A stretch of 64,000 nucleotides of DNA from Panorpa germanica (GCA_963678705.1 OY783208.1:6882001-6946000), one strand, 5' to 3'. Shown: positions 1 to 11,189, numbered from the stretch's first letter. Numbers and translations: made by a program. Notes: generated by a model from the letters alone, not told the origin.

Positions 1-141
1 AGATAAATAAATTGAGATGTAAGCTATCCTATCTTTCAAGTTGGGTCAAACTGCACACGGTGTACAAATTTCATTAAAATCGGTTAAGTAGTTTAGGAGT
101 CCATAGGGGACAACACAGTGACACGTAATTTATATATATTA
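1..141. repeat. Possible 3' tail of a non-LTR retrotransposon
   Basis: This stretch has a phrase about cost of 'TTTCATTAAAATCGGTTAAG' followed by a block ending in short TA repeats, a layout I associate with the 3' ends of RTE-like LINEs and derived SINEs in insects. There is no coding sequence and the 5' part lies outside the window. The family assignment is a guess from memory of such tails. Confidence 0.3.
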
Positions 142-369
142 AGATTATATATAACAAAACATTACTAATAAAATATGTGTATCTTATTTTATATGGATGT
201 ATTAAAACATTAAATCTTATAATAATAAAACTCAATGGTTTGTGTTTATATATTATTATTTATTTATAAATATGCTATTTTTCAATTGTTATATAAATAT
301 ACATTTTAATTATCTTAACTAAAACAGATATAAATTTATACAAAACTTAAACTTAACTTAAAATTAGTA

Positions 370-723
370 CTAAATTTTATAATGTCCATGTGCTAAAGTA
401 CTTATACCATCAGTTAATACATATCTTTTATTATCATTTCCACTAAGACCTACTTTACTTATCATTTGAGTATAAATTGTATGCTTAATAGATTTAAAGG
501 TATTCATTGTGATCAATAATATGTTATCCTGAGATAAACAATTTACATAATCTTTAATATTGAATTTGTTTACAATATTTTTCTTAATTCCTTTTGCTTT
601 AGCTGTGCATAAACCCTCAATATCAATTGCATACATTTTTGACCTTAACCTAACAAACTCCCAAATTATACTACTCGCGCATTCATCTTTCATTAAGCCT
701 AAAATTAATACATTTCTGTTACT
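370..723 (-). pseudogene. PolB C-terminal tail, array copy 1
   Basis: About 118 codons are open up to an upstream in-frame stop. The reading shows the LGLMKDE phrase followed by EFVRLRSKMYA, a KAKGIKKNIV block, and a tail with NDNKRYVLTDGISTLAHGH. I recognise this as the extreme C-terminus of the protein-primed family B DNA polymerases of Polinton/Maverick-type elements and related insect virus-derived loci. There are no catalytic motifs here because the palm lies upstream in an intact polymerase. It is a fragment, not a functional gene. Confidence 0.72.
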
Positions 724-1111
724 TTAAAATACATCGTTTAAGTTACGTTGAATTATGTTCAAGTTGGGTACTGCTCCTGCATATAACGTATACAATTGTC
801 ATCCACTTTATGTATGCATACTCATACATTAATATGTCTATGCATATATATTAGAGCTCTTATGACCAGTGTTAATTATATAAGAATTATATATAACAAA
901 ACATTACTAATAAAATATGTGTATCTTATTTTATATGGATGTATTAAAACATTAAATTTTATAATAATAAAACTCAATGGTTTGTGTTTATATATTATTA
1001 TTTATTTACAAATATGCTATTTTTCAATTGTTATATAAATATACATTTTAATTATCTTAACTAAAACAGATATAAATTTATACAAAACTTAAACTTAACT
1101 TAAAATTAGTA

Positions 1112-1465
1112 CTAAATTTTATAATGTCCATGTGCTAAAGTACTTATACCATCAGTTAATACATATCTTTTATTATCATTTCCACTAAGACCTACTTTAC
1201 TTATCATTTGAGTATAAATTGTATGCTTAATAGATTTAAAGGTATTCATTGTGATCAATAATATGTTATCCTGAGATAAACAATTTACATAATCTTTAAT
1301 ATTGAATTTGTTTACAATATTTTTCTTAATTCCTTTTGCTTTAGCTGTGCATGAACCCTCAATATCAATTGCATACATTTTTGACCTTAACCTAACAAAC
1401 TCCCAAATTATACTACTCGCGCATTCATCTTTCATTAAGCCTAAAATTAATACATTTCTGTTACT
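1112..1465 (-). pseudogene. PolB C-terminal tail, array copy 2
   Basis: This is the same polymerase tail as at 370-723, one 742-bp period to the right, again starting after an in-frame stop and reading into the LGLMKDE phrase. It differs from copy 1 by one visible amino acid (Ser for Leu in the IEGSCTAK segment). It has no palm or exonuclease motif, so it cannot act as a polymerase alone. Confidence 0.72.
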
Positions 1466-1853
1466 TTAAAATACATCGTTTAAGTTACGTTGAATTATGT
1501 TCAAGTTGGGTACTGCTCCTGCATATAACGTATACAATTGTCATCCACTTTATGTATGCATACTCATACATTAATATGTCTATGCATATATATTAGAGCT
1601 CTTATGACCAGTGTTAATTATATAAGAATTATATATAACAAAACATTACTAATAAAATATGTGTATCTTATTTTATATGGATGTATTAAAACATTAAATT
1701 TTATAATAATAAAACTCAATGGTTTGTGTTTATATATTATTATTTATTTACAAATATGCTATTTTTCAATTGTTATATAAATATACATTTTAATTATCTT
1801 AACTAAAACAGATATAAATTTATACAAAACTTAAACTTAACTTAAAATTAGTA

Positions 1854-2372
1854 CTAAATTTTATAATGTCCATGTGCTAAAGTACTTATACCATCAGTTA
1901 ATACATATCTTTTATTATCATTTCCACTAAGACCTACTTTACTTATCATTTGAGTATAAATTGTATGCTTAATAGATTTAAAGGTATTCATTTTGATCAA
2001 TAATATGTTATCCTGAGATAAACAATTTACATAATCTTTAATATTGAATTTGTTTACAATATTTTTCTTAATTCCTTTTGCTTTAGCTGTGCATGAACCC
2101 TCAATATCAATTGCATACATTTTTGACCTTAACCTAACAAACTCCCAAATTATACTACTCGCGCTGATTATAATTTCATCAAAGAATTTAAATTGATTAA
2201 ACATATTTAAATCTATTAACAAATGACACTGTAATCCACAATTTAACTTTAAATCAATGCCTAAATTAAATTTATTTGGTATATATATTATGTTTAAATA
2301 TATCTTACTTATATTATCAATTAATATCAATAATAACAATTCTTTTCTATCTAAATGTTTTATAGCACACAT
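1854..2372 (-). pseudogene. PolB C-terminal tail fused to a foreign segment, array copy 3
   Basis: The last 108 codons repeat the polymerase tail of the other two copies. The LGLMKDE part is replaced at about 2163 by the segment LLLILIDNISKIYLN...NQFKFFDEIII, which is also present in an otherwise unrelated reading frame at 5522-5935. The 172-codon fusion therefore arose by rearrangement at a short GCGC junction, and is unlikely to be a designed protein. The polymerase palm (YxDTD-type motif) that should lie between the exonuclease part (2384-3115) and this tail is absent. Confidence 0.7.
2165..2355 (-). repeat. 191-bp dispersed duplicate (partner at 5632-5822)
   Basis: Positions 2165-2355 match 5632-5822 at a constant offset of 3467 bp with no difference that I can see, and diverge at once on both sides. 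It is a direct duplication of an internal part of the reading frame at 5522-5935. Confidence 0.9.
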
Positions 2373-2383
2373 CTCGAAAATTT

Positions 2384-3115
2384 TTAAAAATATCTGTTAA
2401 CAACAGAACATCGATCTTTAAATATCTTTAAATATAAATCTGAATATTCCCCCAATGTTTTCATTTCAAATGCATACCAAACCATTTTATCATGATTGTA
2501 ATCATCGTCAGATATATTACAGCAATTAAGTGAGCTATAAAAATTATTTTGAGATGGCAAGTCAGATTCATTAAGCATATCCCTACTATTTACATATTCA
2601 TAAGGAAATACACCTTTACGTTTTAATAAATTGAAATGATTTTCATTCGGATAGAATTTTTTTAATTCGAAAAATTGTTCTGATAATAAATTTTTTGCAA
2701 GTGTTTCTAAACTAGAATGCATAAATCGTAAAGAATCAATAAATCTAAGTTTAATATAGCAGTTATGAACTTTATCATTTTTATCGGCTTTTGATTCCAC
2801 CAAAATATGTTTCGTAAAAGATATATACTTTTCCTTATTTTCTGGAATAACTTCAATTTTTCCACTATCATTACCTAATTCTTTTACAATTATATGGCTA
2901 TCGTAATTACTTAAGTTATGGAATATTACAGGTATAAACTTTGGAATTGTAAATTTTAAATTGCAATGATTATGAGCAGCTCCTCGGTAATTACCAGTTA
3001 AATGACAATGATCTAACACTTTATCACCATTGAGGATACCTTCACAAATATGGCAAATAGAAGCTTCATCATATTCCTGTTTTTGCCAATCAGATAATTT
3101 ATTTAAAGGCTTCAC
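2384..3115 (-). pseudogene. PolB middle part: zinc/EndoVII-like segment and exonuclease motif
   Basis: The 243 codons begin inside a polymerase and carry CHICEGIL...DHCHLTGNYRGAAHNHCN at residues 21-52. This is the endonuclease VII-like zinc-binding pattern found in this polymerase family. It is followed by FHNLSNYDSH at about residues 65-74, the Exo II motif of the 3'-5' proofreading domain. The reading frame joins 3234-4058 only through a frameshift and an in-frame stop (3115-3234). It ends at a stop just where the catalytic palm should follow. The gene is therefore dead. Assignment to Polinton/Maverick or a related virus-derived element is from family knowledge. Confidence 0.78.
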
Positions 3116-3233
3116 TTTATTTAAGACTTTATAAATTTGTTTAGCGTCTTCAGTTATTTATTCAATAAATACTTTAACGCAATTAATACCTCTGTACGTA
3201 ACAAACTTACTTAAGGAATCATTAAAGGAACAT

Positions 3234-4058
3234 TTAATATGGTTCATGAATTTGAATATTATTTGAAAATGATGTATTAGTTTCAGGATAACAAGTACTA
3301 ATGGGTTTTAATAATGTTTCAAAATCTCCATATATCACAAATGGAACGCGTAATTGATTCTTATGATTATCGAATTTTAAAATGTTTTGAGATATCATAT
3401 TACCCAATTTATCTTTAGCGTTATACTTAGAAGGAAGGATTGTATATATCTTATTGCAATCATATTCTAAATGTCTATTTAACTGATCTTCTGTGTTAAA
3501 AAATGAAAAGCATCCATCACACAAAAATTGTTTGCTAGTATGCTTAGTAAATTGACTTTTTATTAATCTTGATATATTTTTAATCCAACAATAATGTCCA
3601 TTACTCAAATCTTCAATATACAATAAATTAACATGTTGTTTCTTCTTTTTAGATGTATAATGCAACGGTCCCACAATGAAATTATTTTCAAGTCCATAAA
3701 CATTCACACTTATATCATTATTCTTCTCAAATGTTCTAATATCTTTTAATTTCATCGGTAATTCTATACCATTTGAATTAAGTACTTTTGAATAATGTGG
3801 ATATGATGTAACTCTATCCATACTTTTTGATGCTGGATACAATGCTGAAGTTATAGCCCACATAAAGCAAGCTTGATCATTATTTACTACATTTACTATA
3901 GCCTTTTTATCTTTAACTTTCTTTGGTAAATCAATATAAGATGATCCCCGCAAAGGATTATATCTGTTAATATTTATTTCCAAATGCATTATTTCCTTAA
4001 GACTATATGGAATCACCTTATGGTAAAACCGGCCCTGTTTTAAACACAAAAGCACCAC
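3234..4058 (-). pseudogene. PolB N-terminal part
   Basis: The 274 codons contain the N-terminal hallmarks of the same polymerase type: GSSYIDLPKKVKDKKAIVNV at about 40-59, QACFMWAITSALYP, a KHVNLLYIED-like stretch (here with QHVN), a C2H2-type zinc finger FLCDGCFSFFNTEDQLNRHLEYDC at about 178-201, and VPFVIYGDFETLLKPI, the Exo I motif with its catalytic D-x-E, near 240-255. Downstream the frame is lost, with a small internal deletion plus frameshift. The original start codon is not certain; the first residues may not belong to the ancestral protein. This is an old protein-primed polymerase relic. Confidence 0.78.
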
Positions 4059-5521
4059 GCAATATTGTTTAAGTATTTTTTGACAAAAGAATGTTAATTA
4101 TTAGGTATTATTATACTTTTGCTGTATATGAACATGAATTTCAAAAATAAACAATTACACAAAATAATATTTCGATTTTCTTTTTATCTAAACTAGAAAC
4201 ACTTTAAAGACTGCGTTCATTAACAATGTATAGTGGATTTTATTATTTCTGCAGGATGTCATCTCACTTGCTGACACTTAAGGTTATATTTGATAACCAT
4301 GACTTAAAAGGCTCCTATTTTGTAACTGCTTACCTGACAGCTGATAACTTCTGACAATTTTTCAAAGGCCTATATTTTACAAATTACGCTACTCATACCA
4401 GTTCCAAGGTATAGAATCCGTGTTGCTTTTTATTTAACGTCTTCTGATAGTTTTGTCTTAACTTACATAGCTTAATTTAGAAAATATATAGACGTCCGGT
4501 AAACAGTTAGAAAATAGGAGCCTCATTTCTGTAAAAGTATGTTTATAAAGTTGGCTACCAGAACCTCAAATATTTAGTTATTTTTTAATATATTGCAATA
4601 CAATAAGAGATATTTACACATCTATCGTAACTATTTCAATAATTTATAAAAATTCATTATATATTTGTTATTTTACTATCTCTTTTATATAAGTGTCTAA
4701 AGCAAAAGATTGTACACTACAGTACACTATGCAGAGAATCTATAGAATATTGACATCTCAACATTGTATATGATGTAGAGTAATGTATTAGAAACAAAAA
4801 GTGTGTAGCAAAAAAGGTTAACTACAAACGTGGTTTATAGTTAATAATAATTACAAACAAAGGTTTAAGTGATACAATACAGTTTATTATATAAATAAGA
4901 CAGTTTTATAAGAACATCCTGTGAATATATAGGGTTAGTTATTGATACCCTTAAATGTATTATTTGAGTGCGTATGAGAAACATGTATGAAGCTGTATAA
5001 AGTGCTGCATTATATCAGGCGTAATGTAGAGCCTTTTTAAGTTTTTAAATATAGCTAAGAAATCATAATATGCATTAACCTACTAACGGTATTGCTCAAA
5101 ATACTCGTCGCTCAGACAAGAATATAATATTTTATTATATATATTTATTATTTAAATATAACTTGAGATAAAAGAATGTATCTAAAACTATTTTTTATAA
5201 GTGTATGGAACGAAACAATGTAACAACTGTCAAATGAAATAGCAAATGGCGAGAATCGACGAACTTGACCGAATCAAACCGAGACCGAGTTAAACTGTTT
5301 GGTAATGGGTTTATGTACTATGTCTTAATTTCTATAAAAGTGTACTATAAAAATTTTGTGCCCATATTTGGTTAAGTCATGCAATTTTGTATTCATATTG
5401 TTCAAGTCATGTAAATTCAATGGATGAATTAGCACCCTTATACTTTATGAATTATCCTTATTTGGATATATTTTCTATGTACAACAAAATTTACAATCTA
5501 TTAGTAATTAGTGCAATAAAA
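4059..5521. other. Non-coding AT-rich stretch with MITE remains
   Basis: I see no gene in this 1.46 kb. It contains a palindromic MITE (4310-4522). Two decayed MITE fragments contain phrases such as ATAAAGTTGGCTACCAGAACC (about 4549-4570) and TATGTCTTAATTTC (about 5321), which recur in the large MITE family found elsewhere in the window. Confidence 0.5.
4310..4522. mobile_element. Short TIR element (MITE), GGCTCCTATTTT family
   Basis: The ends are inverted repeats: GGCTCCTATTTTGTAACTG at the left and CAGTTAGAAAATAGGAGCC at the right. A truncated relative starts at 18283 inside a prolyl hydroxylase intron. No target duplication is clear and there is no coding capacity. Confidence 0.65.
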
Positions 5522-5935
5522 TTAATCATTAAGAATCCAATCAAGTGAGTCTTGGCTCTCATATCCAGGGTCTCCAAATTCAGATATAAAAAGTAACCCG
5601 GCTCTAAAAGTTTCACAGAAATTATTCTGATTGATTATAATTTCATCAAAGAATTTAAATTGATTAAACATATTTAAATCTATTAACAAATGACACTGTA
5701 ATCCACAATTTAACTTTAAATCAATGCCTAAATTAAATTTATTTGGTATATATATTATGTTTAAATATATCTTACTTATATTATCAATTAATATCAATAA
5801 TAACAATTCTTTTCTATCTAAAAATAAATTAAAATTTACTTCAATATTTAATAGTCTAGGTAAAATAAACATATGTTCACCTTCATTTATTTCAAATAAT
5901 AAACGTGGAGAAAAATTTTTAATATACATTTTCAT
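5522..5935 (-). CDS. Unidentified 137-codon reading frame in the polymerase-relic region
   Basis: I do not recognise the product. The frame starts at an ATG, has a basic start (MKMYIKNFSPR), a middle rich in Leu, Ile and Asn, and an acidic C-terminus (ESQDSLDWILND). Its centre (5632-5822) was copied into the polymerase-tail fusion at 2165-2355. It has the same strand and same AT-rich base use as the polymerase fragments and an acidic frame just upstream (6006-6380). It may thus be a gene of the same large element, but no structural or packaging motif is visible. It could also be decayed sequence that is open by chance. Confidence 0.35.
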   Translation of the reverse strand: MKMYIKNFSPRLLFEINEGEHMFILPRLLNIEVNFNLFLDRKELLLLILIDNISKIYLNIIYIPNKFNLGIDLKLNCGLQCHLLIDLNMFNQFKFFDEIIINQNNFCETFRAGLLFISEFGDPGYESQDSLDWILND

Positions 5936-6005
5936 AAAAATACGCTTAACTTAATCTTAATACAATCAATCACTTCCAATTTTAGTACTTTTCTATAATC
6001 ACTGA

Positions 6006-6380
6006 CTAACCTTCTTCTTCAGAGTCAACGATTTCTATGATTTCGTTGTTATCGTCAGATATATCGACAGTTTCTTCAATCAATTCACAATCTGAATCTA
6101 AATTTGAAATATTTTCACAGTCAGATATATAAATTTCCTCATGACCAATGGCGATTTCTTCACAGACAGAGTCTGAAATATAACTACACACAGTTTCTTC
6201 AGTACCATTTATAAACTCTATTTCATCGTTGGACCCAGTAATATCACTTTCAAAATCACTGCACTCATCATCAGAACTTATATTTTGAATACAGTAGTTC
6301 CCCGCTTTGCATAAGAATAATTTATGAACACAAATACCCCGAGCTATGTTCAATTTGCGATGTGGGTAGCAATACAACAA
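6006..6380 (-). CDS. Unidentified acidic 124-codon reading frame
   Basis: After about 35 ordinary residues the product becomes extremely acidic (SSDDECSDFESD, later DSEEEG at the end), with long Asp/Glu runs typical of disordered tails. No family is recognised. It lies 70 bp upstream of the 5522-5935 frame on the same strand. The acidic block could be the tail of a longer protein whose front part has decayed or lies in another exon. A basic-partner or DNA-mimic role would be pure speculation. Confidence 0.35.
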   Translation of the reverse strand: MLYCYPHRKLNIARGICVHKLFLCKAGNYCIQNISSDDECSDFESDITGSNDEIEFINGTEETVCSYISDSVCEEIAIGHEEIYISDCENISNLDSDCELIEETVDISDDNNEIIEIVDSEEEG

Positions 6381-7443
6381 AACTTGATAACAATCAATGC
6401 TTTTACAACTTCAATGACGTCTCTCGGGCTGATGTTGGTTTCTAAATTTAACAGGGTAGCACTTTACTTATTTAATACTATAATATATTTACCATCAGAC
6501 TATCAATTCTTAATTCTATCATCCCCGCGCATTCAAAATAAATAAAATTCTCGGGGGCCCCGACCCTTCAAACAGTTTTATTTTAAAAAGTTCATTTCAA
6601 CTTAAGTTAGAGCTTTTGGTTTAGCTAATTGTGATTCTACTATTATCCACAACCTATATAGCCTCATACATATGGATCAAACCGCTACCTAATAAATTTG
6701 TATAATAAAATATCCTCCTACTATTTTAACAGTTACTGTGGTGTTATAACCTCATATATGTAAAACAACACCATTCTCTGACTGATAAAAAAATAACTGT
6801 ATGCTTTGAGAATCATCAATGATATAATGTACGTATATTATAACTTTTAGTATACTTAAATAAATAATCTAATACAACAATACCCAATCCGGCCCTCTAC
6901 ATTTAACTAAAACATGAAATGTATAACAAAAAAATTTGTCGACGTTTGGAAAATATTCCCACCATGTGTAATATAACGTCATTATAACATATAACTAACA
7001 CTTTTGCATCTACAACGTCATAATCTTATAACCAATAACAAATCAAACATAAGAATTAATATCGGTATCTCACTCTTTACCACTATTGCTTTCTCACTCA
7101 TAACCTTGGGTATTGTAGAGAATGTACCAACAGATAAAAGCTGTAATGACGTCATCATCTTCTACTAGGACACGAACATAAACAATTGGTTTCCGGAAAT
7201 TGACGAAGAATGCAATAATTACGCCAATACTAACACACACACGTAATACTTATTATCGCTATCTCACTCTTTCATATTACCCCACTATTACCCCCAACAT
7301 TGTCTAGCCACGCCCCCCTAACTCCTTACCCCACCCTTACCCCCTTTTACATTCTTCCAAGTCTAGCCACGCCCCCTCTGCATATCGTGACCTATATGCA
7401 TCCCCACCACAATACTTTACATCTCAATTTCAAATTTAAGCCA
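6381..7443. other. Non-coding stretch with short direct repeats
   Basis: No gene is visible. Two near-identical phrases, GTCTAGCCACGCCCCC (about 7302 and 7362), and two TATCTCACTCTTT phrases (about 7065 and 7260) show local duplication. The C-rich stretch 7275-7400 is unlike the surrounding AT-rich DNA. It may be leader or LTR-derived sequence of the retroelement that carries the envelope relic just downstream, but I cannot define LTR ends here. Confidence 0.4.
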
Positions 7444-8007
7444 GAACCAGCTCTCCTCATCTACTACTGATAACCCAGGATTATATCCTGTGCAACTAAG
7501 AACCATTGAAACTGACATAACATTCGCTAAACTGAACACGCTTAGTGGTTCAATCCTAGAACCTGATCACCTATTAGCAGAATTACAAGCAATAAAAGAA
7601 CATGTTGATACAACCAAACATATCAAACCGCCTTATGATATTACAACAGAGAACATTCAACAATATGAAACTATTAGCAAAGTCAAAGCATAAACCAATA
7701 AAAACCTAATCGTTTTTGTAATAAATATACCACCAGTAAACCCTAATATATTTACATATTATAAACTATATCCAATCCCCATACCCTATAACAATAAATT
7801 CCAAATGATTATTCCCAGAACCCAATACAACATTGTGAATGAGTATAAACATGTAGATTTTAATGCACCCTGCAAAGAAATATATAGCAATCAATTCCTA
7901 TGCAAGCTTAGCGAACCACTCAACATCGAGGAAACCACCTGCGAAATAGAACTAATTCAAAACCAGCCAACCAGCAAATGTCAACCCTTAGTGATTCCTC
8001 TAACCTG
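7444..8007 (+). pseudogene. Envelope (F-like) gene relic, copy 1, truncated
   Basis: The frame reads DNPGLYPVQLRTIETDITFAK, then a helical heptad-like stretch, and is stopped by TAA at 7691 where copy 2 has TAC. After the stop the same protein continues (CKEIYSNQFLCKL...EETTCEIELIQ), with the spaced cysteines typical of insect errantivirus and baculovirus F-type envelope proteins. It ends at 8007, where homology with copy 2 stops abruptly. No fusion-peptide or furin site is seen because the front half is missing. Assignment rests on the cysteine pattern plus the position of copy 2 next to a polypurine tract and LTR. Confidence 0.55.
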
Positions 8008-9661
8008 GTACAGTGCGCTATTATTTTATTTTTTTAGGTTTCTCAACTTAATTTAGGTTGTCGAGATTTACAAAGTAGCCCCCAGTATCAACCCCCAATG
8101 GGCCCCAAGAAGCTTTTTATTTCCTTTATTTTTAGGTTTTGCCAAATTGTATCTGGTTTTTAGAATTGCAATTTATGATTTAAATATGTGAATATAACAT
8201 ATTGTGTTATCTGTTGTATTTATTTAAATATGTGTGAAAAAATGTGTTATTAAAAAACATTTTAGGAACTGAACTGAAATTTTCTGTCACTTGAATTTTT
8301 ACTTGCTCCTTTGCAGGAAATCTTCATTTCAGGAGGTGTATAAGATGATGTATTTTAAGAATTTATTGTACGCTTATTTAGAATTGTAACAATAAAGAAT
8401 TCAATAGATTGTAGAAGTGTATAGCTTAAGTGATAAAGGACGAAAATGGACAGGACATAGGAATCTGAGGTAAAAAAATTGAATACGGCGGAAATAGAAT
8501 TATGTTTTATAAATGTATGTTTACTTTTAGTTGTGTGGTATGTTTTGTGATTTCGTGATGAAATAAATTAGGGATTAAGATTGATTTGTGGGATGAAAAG
8601 AACAGCGACTCCCAACATAATGAATTAAGCGCATGTGGAAGACAAATAAAATTAACATAGAAGGTGGAGCAATACTATGATGGAATATTATAGAAGAAAG
8701 TGACTCCCAGGAAAATGTAAACTCCTAAAATGAGAAATTAAGAGAACAACTATTCATAGTTGAAAATGTGTTGAACCGGAAGTAGACTGCAACAGCTCTA
8801 GTATTTAAATAAGTCATTGATGAGAAGAAGAACAAGTTGAAGATGAAATAAGAAACAAAAGAATTGTTAGCGTCAAAGGACTACCATTGTCGTCTACTTC
8901 ACATGGATATAACAACTCATGGCAAAAGCAATCTCGTACTACAAGAGGAGGATCTGAAGATCAGGCTTATTGGACAACATGGAGAAAAGTAACATGATGG
9001 CAGTAGTAGAAATATTTAATAAGAAAAGAATACGAAAACCAAAATGATGTTCGAAAGGAGAATTTTTCTATACTCTCCCCTCAGATGAAGGAAGATTGTG
9101 GAATTCCCATCCCATTCGACAACAAATTAGTTCATAAATCAACCGACCCTGCAAAGTCGTTTTAAATGCTGGATAAACGTATTTAACAGGATTTTTGTAT
9201 CGACGTATTCCACTGATAAAACTTAGTTGTAAAATTGTTCAATTGCAATAAGGAAACAGTAAAACAGGGCCAGCAAAAAACAGACTTCCTTCGAAGAGTG
9301 CTACGTATTGTTACTGAATGGGCAGAAGATTCCATGTCCTCAGACTTCATCCATTGACGTTCGATCTATTTGACCACGCATCAAGTTCTGCAGATCTAGT
9401 TGACCTAGGCGACCTTCTTCTTTTTGGAGGGAAAGCATTTTTAACCATAGTTCTCGTGAATTCCTGGATCGCTTGGAGAACAACTACTGTACTTAGTGGG
9501 TTAAGGGCATTAGGACATCTTAATTTTACGTTGACTTTCGTATATTGATAAATACATGAAAAGTAAATAACAAAATACGAATTACAAGAAATAATTTCTG
9601 AAGAAATATTTTGAAGTGGATTAAAACCCCAAATACACATCATAAATAAATTGCTGGCGCG
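8008..9661. other. Unassigned sequence between the two envelope relics
   Basis: This 1.65 kb separates the two duplicated envelope segments. No gene is recognised. Short frames on both strands at 9318-9676 are mutually antisense and neither resembles a known protein. The central part (8400-9060) is purine-rich on the plus strand. It may be internal sequence of the same retroelement or another insertion that came with the duplication. Confidence 0.4.
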
Positions 9662-10593
9662 GATACAACCAAACATATCAAACTGCCTTACGATATTACA
9701 TCAGAGAACATTCAACGATATGAAACTATTAGCAAAGTCAAAGCATACACCAATAAAAACGTAATCGTTTTTGTAATAAATATACCACTAGTAAACCCTA
9801 ATATATTTACGTATTATAAACTATATCCAATCCCCATACCCTATAACAATAAATTCCAAATGATTATTCCCAGAACCCAATACACCATTGTGAATGAGTA
9901 TAAACATGTAGATTTTAATGCACCCTGCAAAGAAATATATAACAATCAATTCCTATGCAAGCTTAGCGAACCACTCAACATCGAGGAAACCACCTGCGAG
10001 ATAGAACTAATTCAAAAACAGCCAACCAGCAACCCTTAGTGATTCCTCTAACCGGCATCAAGATCCAGAACGTCGAATTCAACACCTGGATGTTATTCAC
10101 AAATGACGAAACCTGTGGCACCTTAACATGCAGCAGCCAGCGTGACATACGTCTACAAGAAACATATATAATACACCTTGCACGAGATTGTCAATTTTCT
10201 GTTTCAGATAATACTGTTCAGTACATAGATATAGAAGAGAAAGTCGAAGCTTGGAACAAAAATTTCCCTGCCAAAAATACCAGAGATCCAAAACAAACAC
10301 CTAAACATCTCTACCGTGACCAACCTAAAACACCTGGACCTAGGCAACGTAGACAAGCTACAGACCACCCTAGCCCTACTACCTGAAGACTTCGATGACA
10401 GAAGATACTCAGACCATGTTCACATAATTAATTATACACTATTACCTATATTATTCATAATAATTACTATTGTAGAATATAAGTTAATCAAATATTTTAG
10501 AAAAATAAAAATAATAAAAAATGAAAATGCACAAGAAATAAAGAGCAAAAATATTGAAGAGTTGCAAAAATCTTTTGCTACATTAGAAGCATA
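9662..10593 (+). pseudogene. Envelope (F-like) gene relic, copy 2, with membrane anchor
   Basis: From 9662 this repeats copy 1 (offset 2055 bp) and then runs further. The frame is broken by a 7-bp loss near 10033 relative to copy 1, and by a second frameshift near 10280-10300. The last part (10316-10593) has an extended hydrophobic membrane span, LLPILFIIITIVEYKLIKYF, then a basic cytoplasmic tail. Immediately after it come a polypurine tract and an LTR start. A transmembrane glycoprotein as the last gene before the 3' LTR is the layout of insect errantiviruses. The copy is dead. Confidence 0.6.
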
Positions 10594-10605
10594 AGATTTT
10601 ATCTT

Positions 10606-10850
10606 AGAGGGGAGGTGTTATAACTCACATTCCATAAGAGTACAAACTAACAATGTCTCTTCAGTATCTTTGCTGATCATGCACTTTATAGATAATAAAA
10701 TAGTATATAAGTAATATGTTAATCTTAATCTAGTTAGTTCAAGTTCATGTATAATCTGCATCGTGCAGATAGTAATTGGCTGGCTCACCATTTGAGACTA
10801 GGCATAAGCTGTATCGCACAGTGATTATTAGTCCAAATAAATATTATTTA
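10606..10850 (+). repeat. Polypurine tract and 3' LTR start of the envelope-bearing element
   Basis: AGAGGGGAGG (from about 10605) directly precedes TGTTATAAC, a plausible polypurine tract and LTR edge. Inside follow a TATATAAG box near 10704 and an AATAAA at about 10836, in the order promoter then polyadenylation signal. The right edge of the LTR is not defined, because no second copy is visible in the window. Confidence 0.45.
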
Positions 10851-11189
10851 AGTAAAACTAAAATAAATTGTTTTTTTTTATTAAAGTCTAAATTACTCAA
10901 ACTTTAATTATATATATAATCTAAGAAATAAAATATTAAATTACATAAAACATTTATTTTAACCCAAAAAAACTGTAAAGAAAACTGCAAAAAAGTGCAT
11001 TTACTAACATTGGAAAATACTAACGTCGTTTGTACACTGACCCTTTTAGGACTGAACCTTAAGTCCCTACCACTACCTAGATTTTTTAGAGGGCATAGGT
11101 GAAGCTCGCTCTGTACTCACGAGAGAAAAATAGGATTTTGATATTTCAACTGTTCCTAAAAAGACCCAGTGTACACACGCAGGGCTAAT
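10851..11189. other. Intergenic stretch, nothing recognised
   Basis: Between the LTR remnant and the next MITE I see AT-rich sequence without an open frame, repeat end or RNA gene. Upstream prolyl hydroxylase exons were looked for here and not found. Confidence 0.4.

Larger units (their letters stand above)
142..2163. repeat. 742-bp tandem array, about 2.7 copies, carrying a polymerase tail
   Basis: The same unit recurs with a period of 742 bp (for example 370, 1112 and 1854 are equivalent positions). The copies differ at only a few bases that I could spot, such as 622 versus 1364 and 1992. The first copy is truncated on its left side. The third ends abruptly at 2163, inside the coding tail, where an unrelated 191-bp piece is joined. 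Each unit holds the C-terminal coding tail of a family B DNA polymerase on the minus strand plus AT-rich sequence. The near identity points to recent tandem duplication or to an assembly artefact. Confidence 0.9.

Noticed and set aside
796-1038. 80-codon plus-strand frame repeated at 1538-1780
   Set aside because: It is repeated only because the 742-bp unit is repeated; no domain, AT-rich low-complexity translation.
9318-9676. Two overlapping antisense frames between the envelope relics
   Set aside because: Neither shows a known motif; both being open is expected for this composition. Kept only as unassigned sequence.
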